64,000 nucleotides of DNA. Origin: Mytilus edulis (lineage: Eukaryota > Mollusca > Bivalvia > Mytilida > Mytilidae). A program made the translations under genes and the position numbers. Of the stretch, positions 62,591 through 64,000 are shown piece by piece. The stretch lies in the NCBI RefSeq assembly GCF_963676685.1, contig NC_092353.1:12115734-12179733 (forward strand), written 5' to 3'. Under the pieces are notes generated by a model. The model was not told the DNA's origin. It made no database searches and worked only from the letters and a program-made list of their open reading frames with translations. Position 1 is the stretch's first letter. Every line of letters begins with the position of its first letter.

Positions 62591-63834
62591 AAAATGTCAA
62601 TTGTTCTTGAACAATTGAGAGGTCTTTCCTTTTCGAAATGTAAAGTACATGTTCCAGTAGGCGTAGAATGCATTGAAAAGCTCTCAAACACACACAAAAC
62701 CGTTAAAAAATGACAAAAACAACAAATTCGATAAATTGTACATGACCTTGGCTTTTGACCTTGTAACCTTTGTGAAGGTCATTGGTCAACAATGTCATTG
62801 TAAAAGACCCCATGGGTCTAGGACTTTTCATTCAAGGGTTAAAGCTAATTTTACCTTTTCAGAAACCGTTAACGGGGGTTATGCCCCTTAAAAATATGTC
62901 AAATCCTTTTGGTCAAATTGTAAAAAAGTTGTGCCTCAGTCACCTAAACATTTTTCACTGTTTACTTTTTCTGTGAGATTAACCGTTTTTGAGATATCGA
63001 CTAACAAGTTGAAAGGTCAAAGGTCAAGGTCAACCTTAAAAACATTTAAAACACACTAAAAATCATCAAAATAAGGTCAAAAACACATAATTCGCTATCT
63101 GGGACATGACCTTGACCTTTGACCTTGTGACCTGTGTCAAGGTCATTAGTCAACAATGTCATTGCTGAAGACCCCATGGGTCTAGGACCTTTGGTTATAT
63201 AGTAAAAGCTGATTTTGTCTTTTCAGAAACCTAAATCAGGGGTTATGCCCCTTACAGAAAGGTCAAATCTCTTCGGTCAAAATGTAACAAAGTTGCGCCT
63301 TAATGATCCAAACATTTTCCACTATTCAAAACTTCTATAAGTATAATGGTTTCTGAGATTATCCCATAACAAGGTGTAAGGTCAAAGGTCAAGGTCAACA
63401 TACACATTTGACCTTGAGGTATTTTTCAAAGTCACATGAATTGATGATGAATGGTGAAGATCCTAGGTGTCTACGACTTACGGTTTCTGAGTTTTGGTGG
63501 TCCACCGACACCGGTTAATTTTCATAGGGGCATAACCCTACCAATGAGTCGTTGAATCTTTTCGATCCAAATGTAACGAAGAACCGGGGTCTGGTCCTGA
63601 ACAAATTTCACCCTTCGTTTATTTTCTACCTATTACGGTTACGGTGTTGGAACGATAACAAGGTTTTTTGGTTTCGGAGGAATTACTCCGAACCGACAAA
63701 ATATTTCGACTAACAGGGTGAGTTCCAGATAGGTATTCATGACACCGATACAAAGTGTGAACATAAAAGCGACACGTCTTACGGTTTAGGCTGCTAACTT
63801 CGTCAAAGTTTGGCGGAAAAAAGAATAATAATAA
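62589..63834 (+). repeat. 0.9-kb tandem repeat, unit 3 (composite)
   Basis: A diverged 5' part (62589-63014) is joined at an AGGTCA array to a second, nearly unit-1-identical segment (63015-63834). The composite is therefore about 1.25 kb. Confidence 0.9.
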
Positions 63835-63945
63835 ACAGAAGAAATACAGTAAGGTCTTTCCCTTTTGTAAAAGGAAAGACCTTAATAAACAGAAGAAATA
63901 CAGTAAGGTCTTTCCCTTTAGAAAAAGGAAAGACCTTAATTATCA
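63833..63945. repeat. Two further copies of the AAGGTCTTTCC hairpin unit
   Basis: The ~55-base unit occurs twice in tandem immediately after unit 3, each with complementary AAGGTCTTTCC and GGAAAGACCTT arms. Confidence 0.9.
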
Positions 63946-64000
63946 GAAAAATACAACAGGAACGTGGGTATCTCAGTTGTCTGGAACGGCAAATATCCTA

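Noticed and set aside
61328-62697. Minus-strand frames of 137 and 155 codons sharing TCRFHVYTLYRCHEYLSGTH-like sequence
   Set aside because: They are conserved only because the 0.9-kb units are copies of each other; no start, domain or codon pattern supports a protein.

Overview
This is a stretch of intron-rich, AT-rich animal nuclear DNA from a bivalve mollusc, most likely a mussel (Mytilus). The evidence is the GT/AG-spliced animal genes, a C1q-domain protein of the kind greatly expanded in bivalves, and many copies of dispersed repeats I associate with mussel genomes. I see no bacterial genes, operons or viral genes.

Layout. (1) 143-5292, minus: 5' part of a gene for a secreted PAN/apple-type protein that runs off the left edge. 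(2) 10743-13176, minus: complete three-exon gene for a small secreted C1q-domain protein of 227 aa. (3) 19472-26078, minus: complete five-exon ZC4H2 gene of 225 aa. (4) 27640-30095, plus: a 5'-truncated Penelope-like retroelement of Naiad type, with one long reverse-transcriptase frame broken only by a TGA. (5) 31035-49796, minus: TRAPPC10, 21 consecutive coding exons (1131 codons) with matching phases; only the first coding exon was not found. (6) 55513-58212, plus: complete three-exon gene for a Golgi-type carbohydrate sulfotransferase of 394 aa. (7) 60.7-63.9 kb: about 0.9-kb tandem repeats dense in AGGTCA half-sites.

The five host genes are functionally unrelated: a secreted lectin-like protein, a secreted PAN protein, a nuclear or neuronal zinc-finger protein, a Golgi trafficking-complex subunit and a Golgi sulfotransferase. 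Introns and spacers are full of mobile DNA: 3'-anchored retroelement tails, several non-autonomous inverted-repeat DNA elements with recognisable target duplications, tRNA-derived SINEs, foldbacks and palindromes, minisatellites and a roughly 148-bp satellite.

The most interesting item is the retroelement. Its TGA lies where I recall related elements having a conserved cysteine, the frame is otherwise open for about 600 codons, and a SECIS-like hairpin lies 74 bases after the stop. Together these suggest a selenocysteine-encoding transposon. Exon boundaries were set by eye from splice consensus, reading phase and remembered homologues; no search was run.
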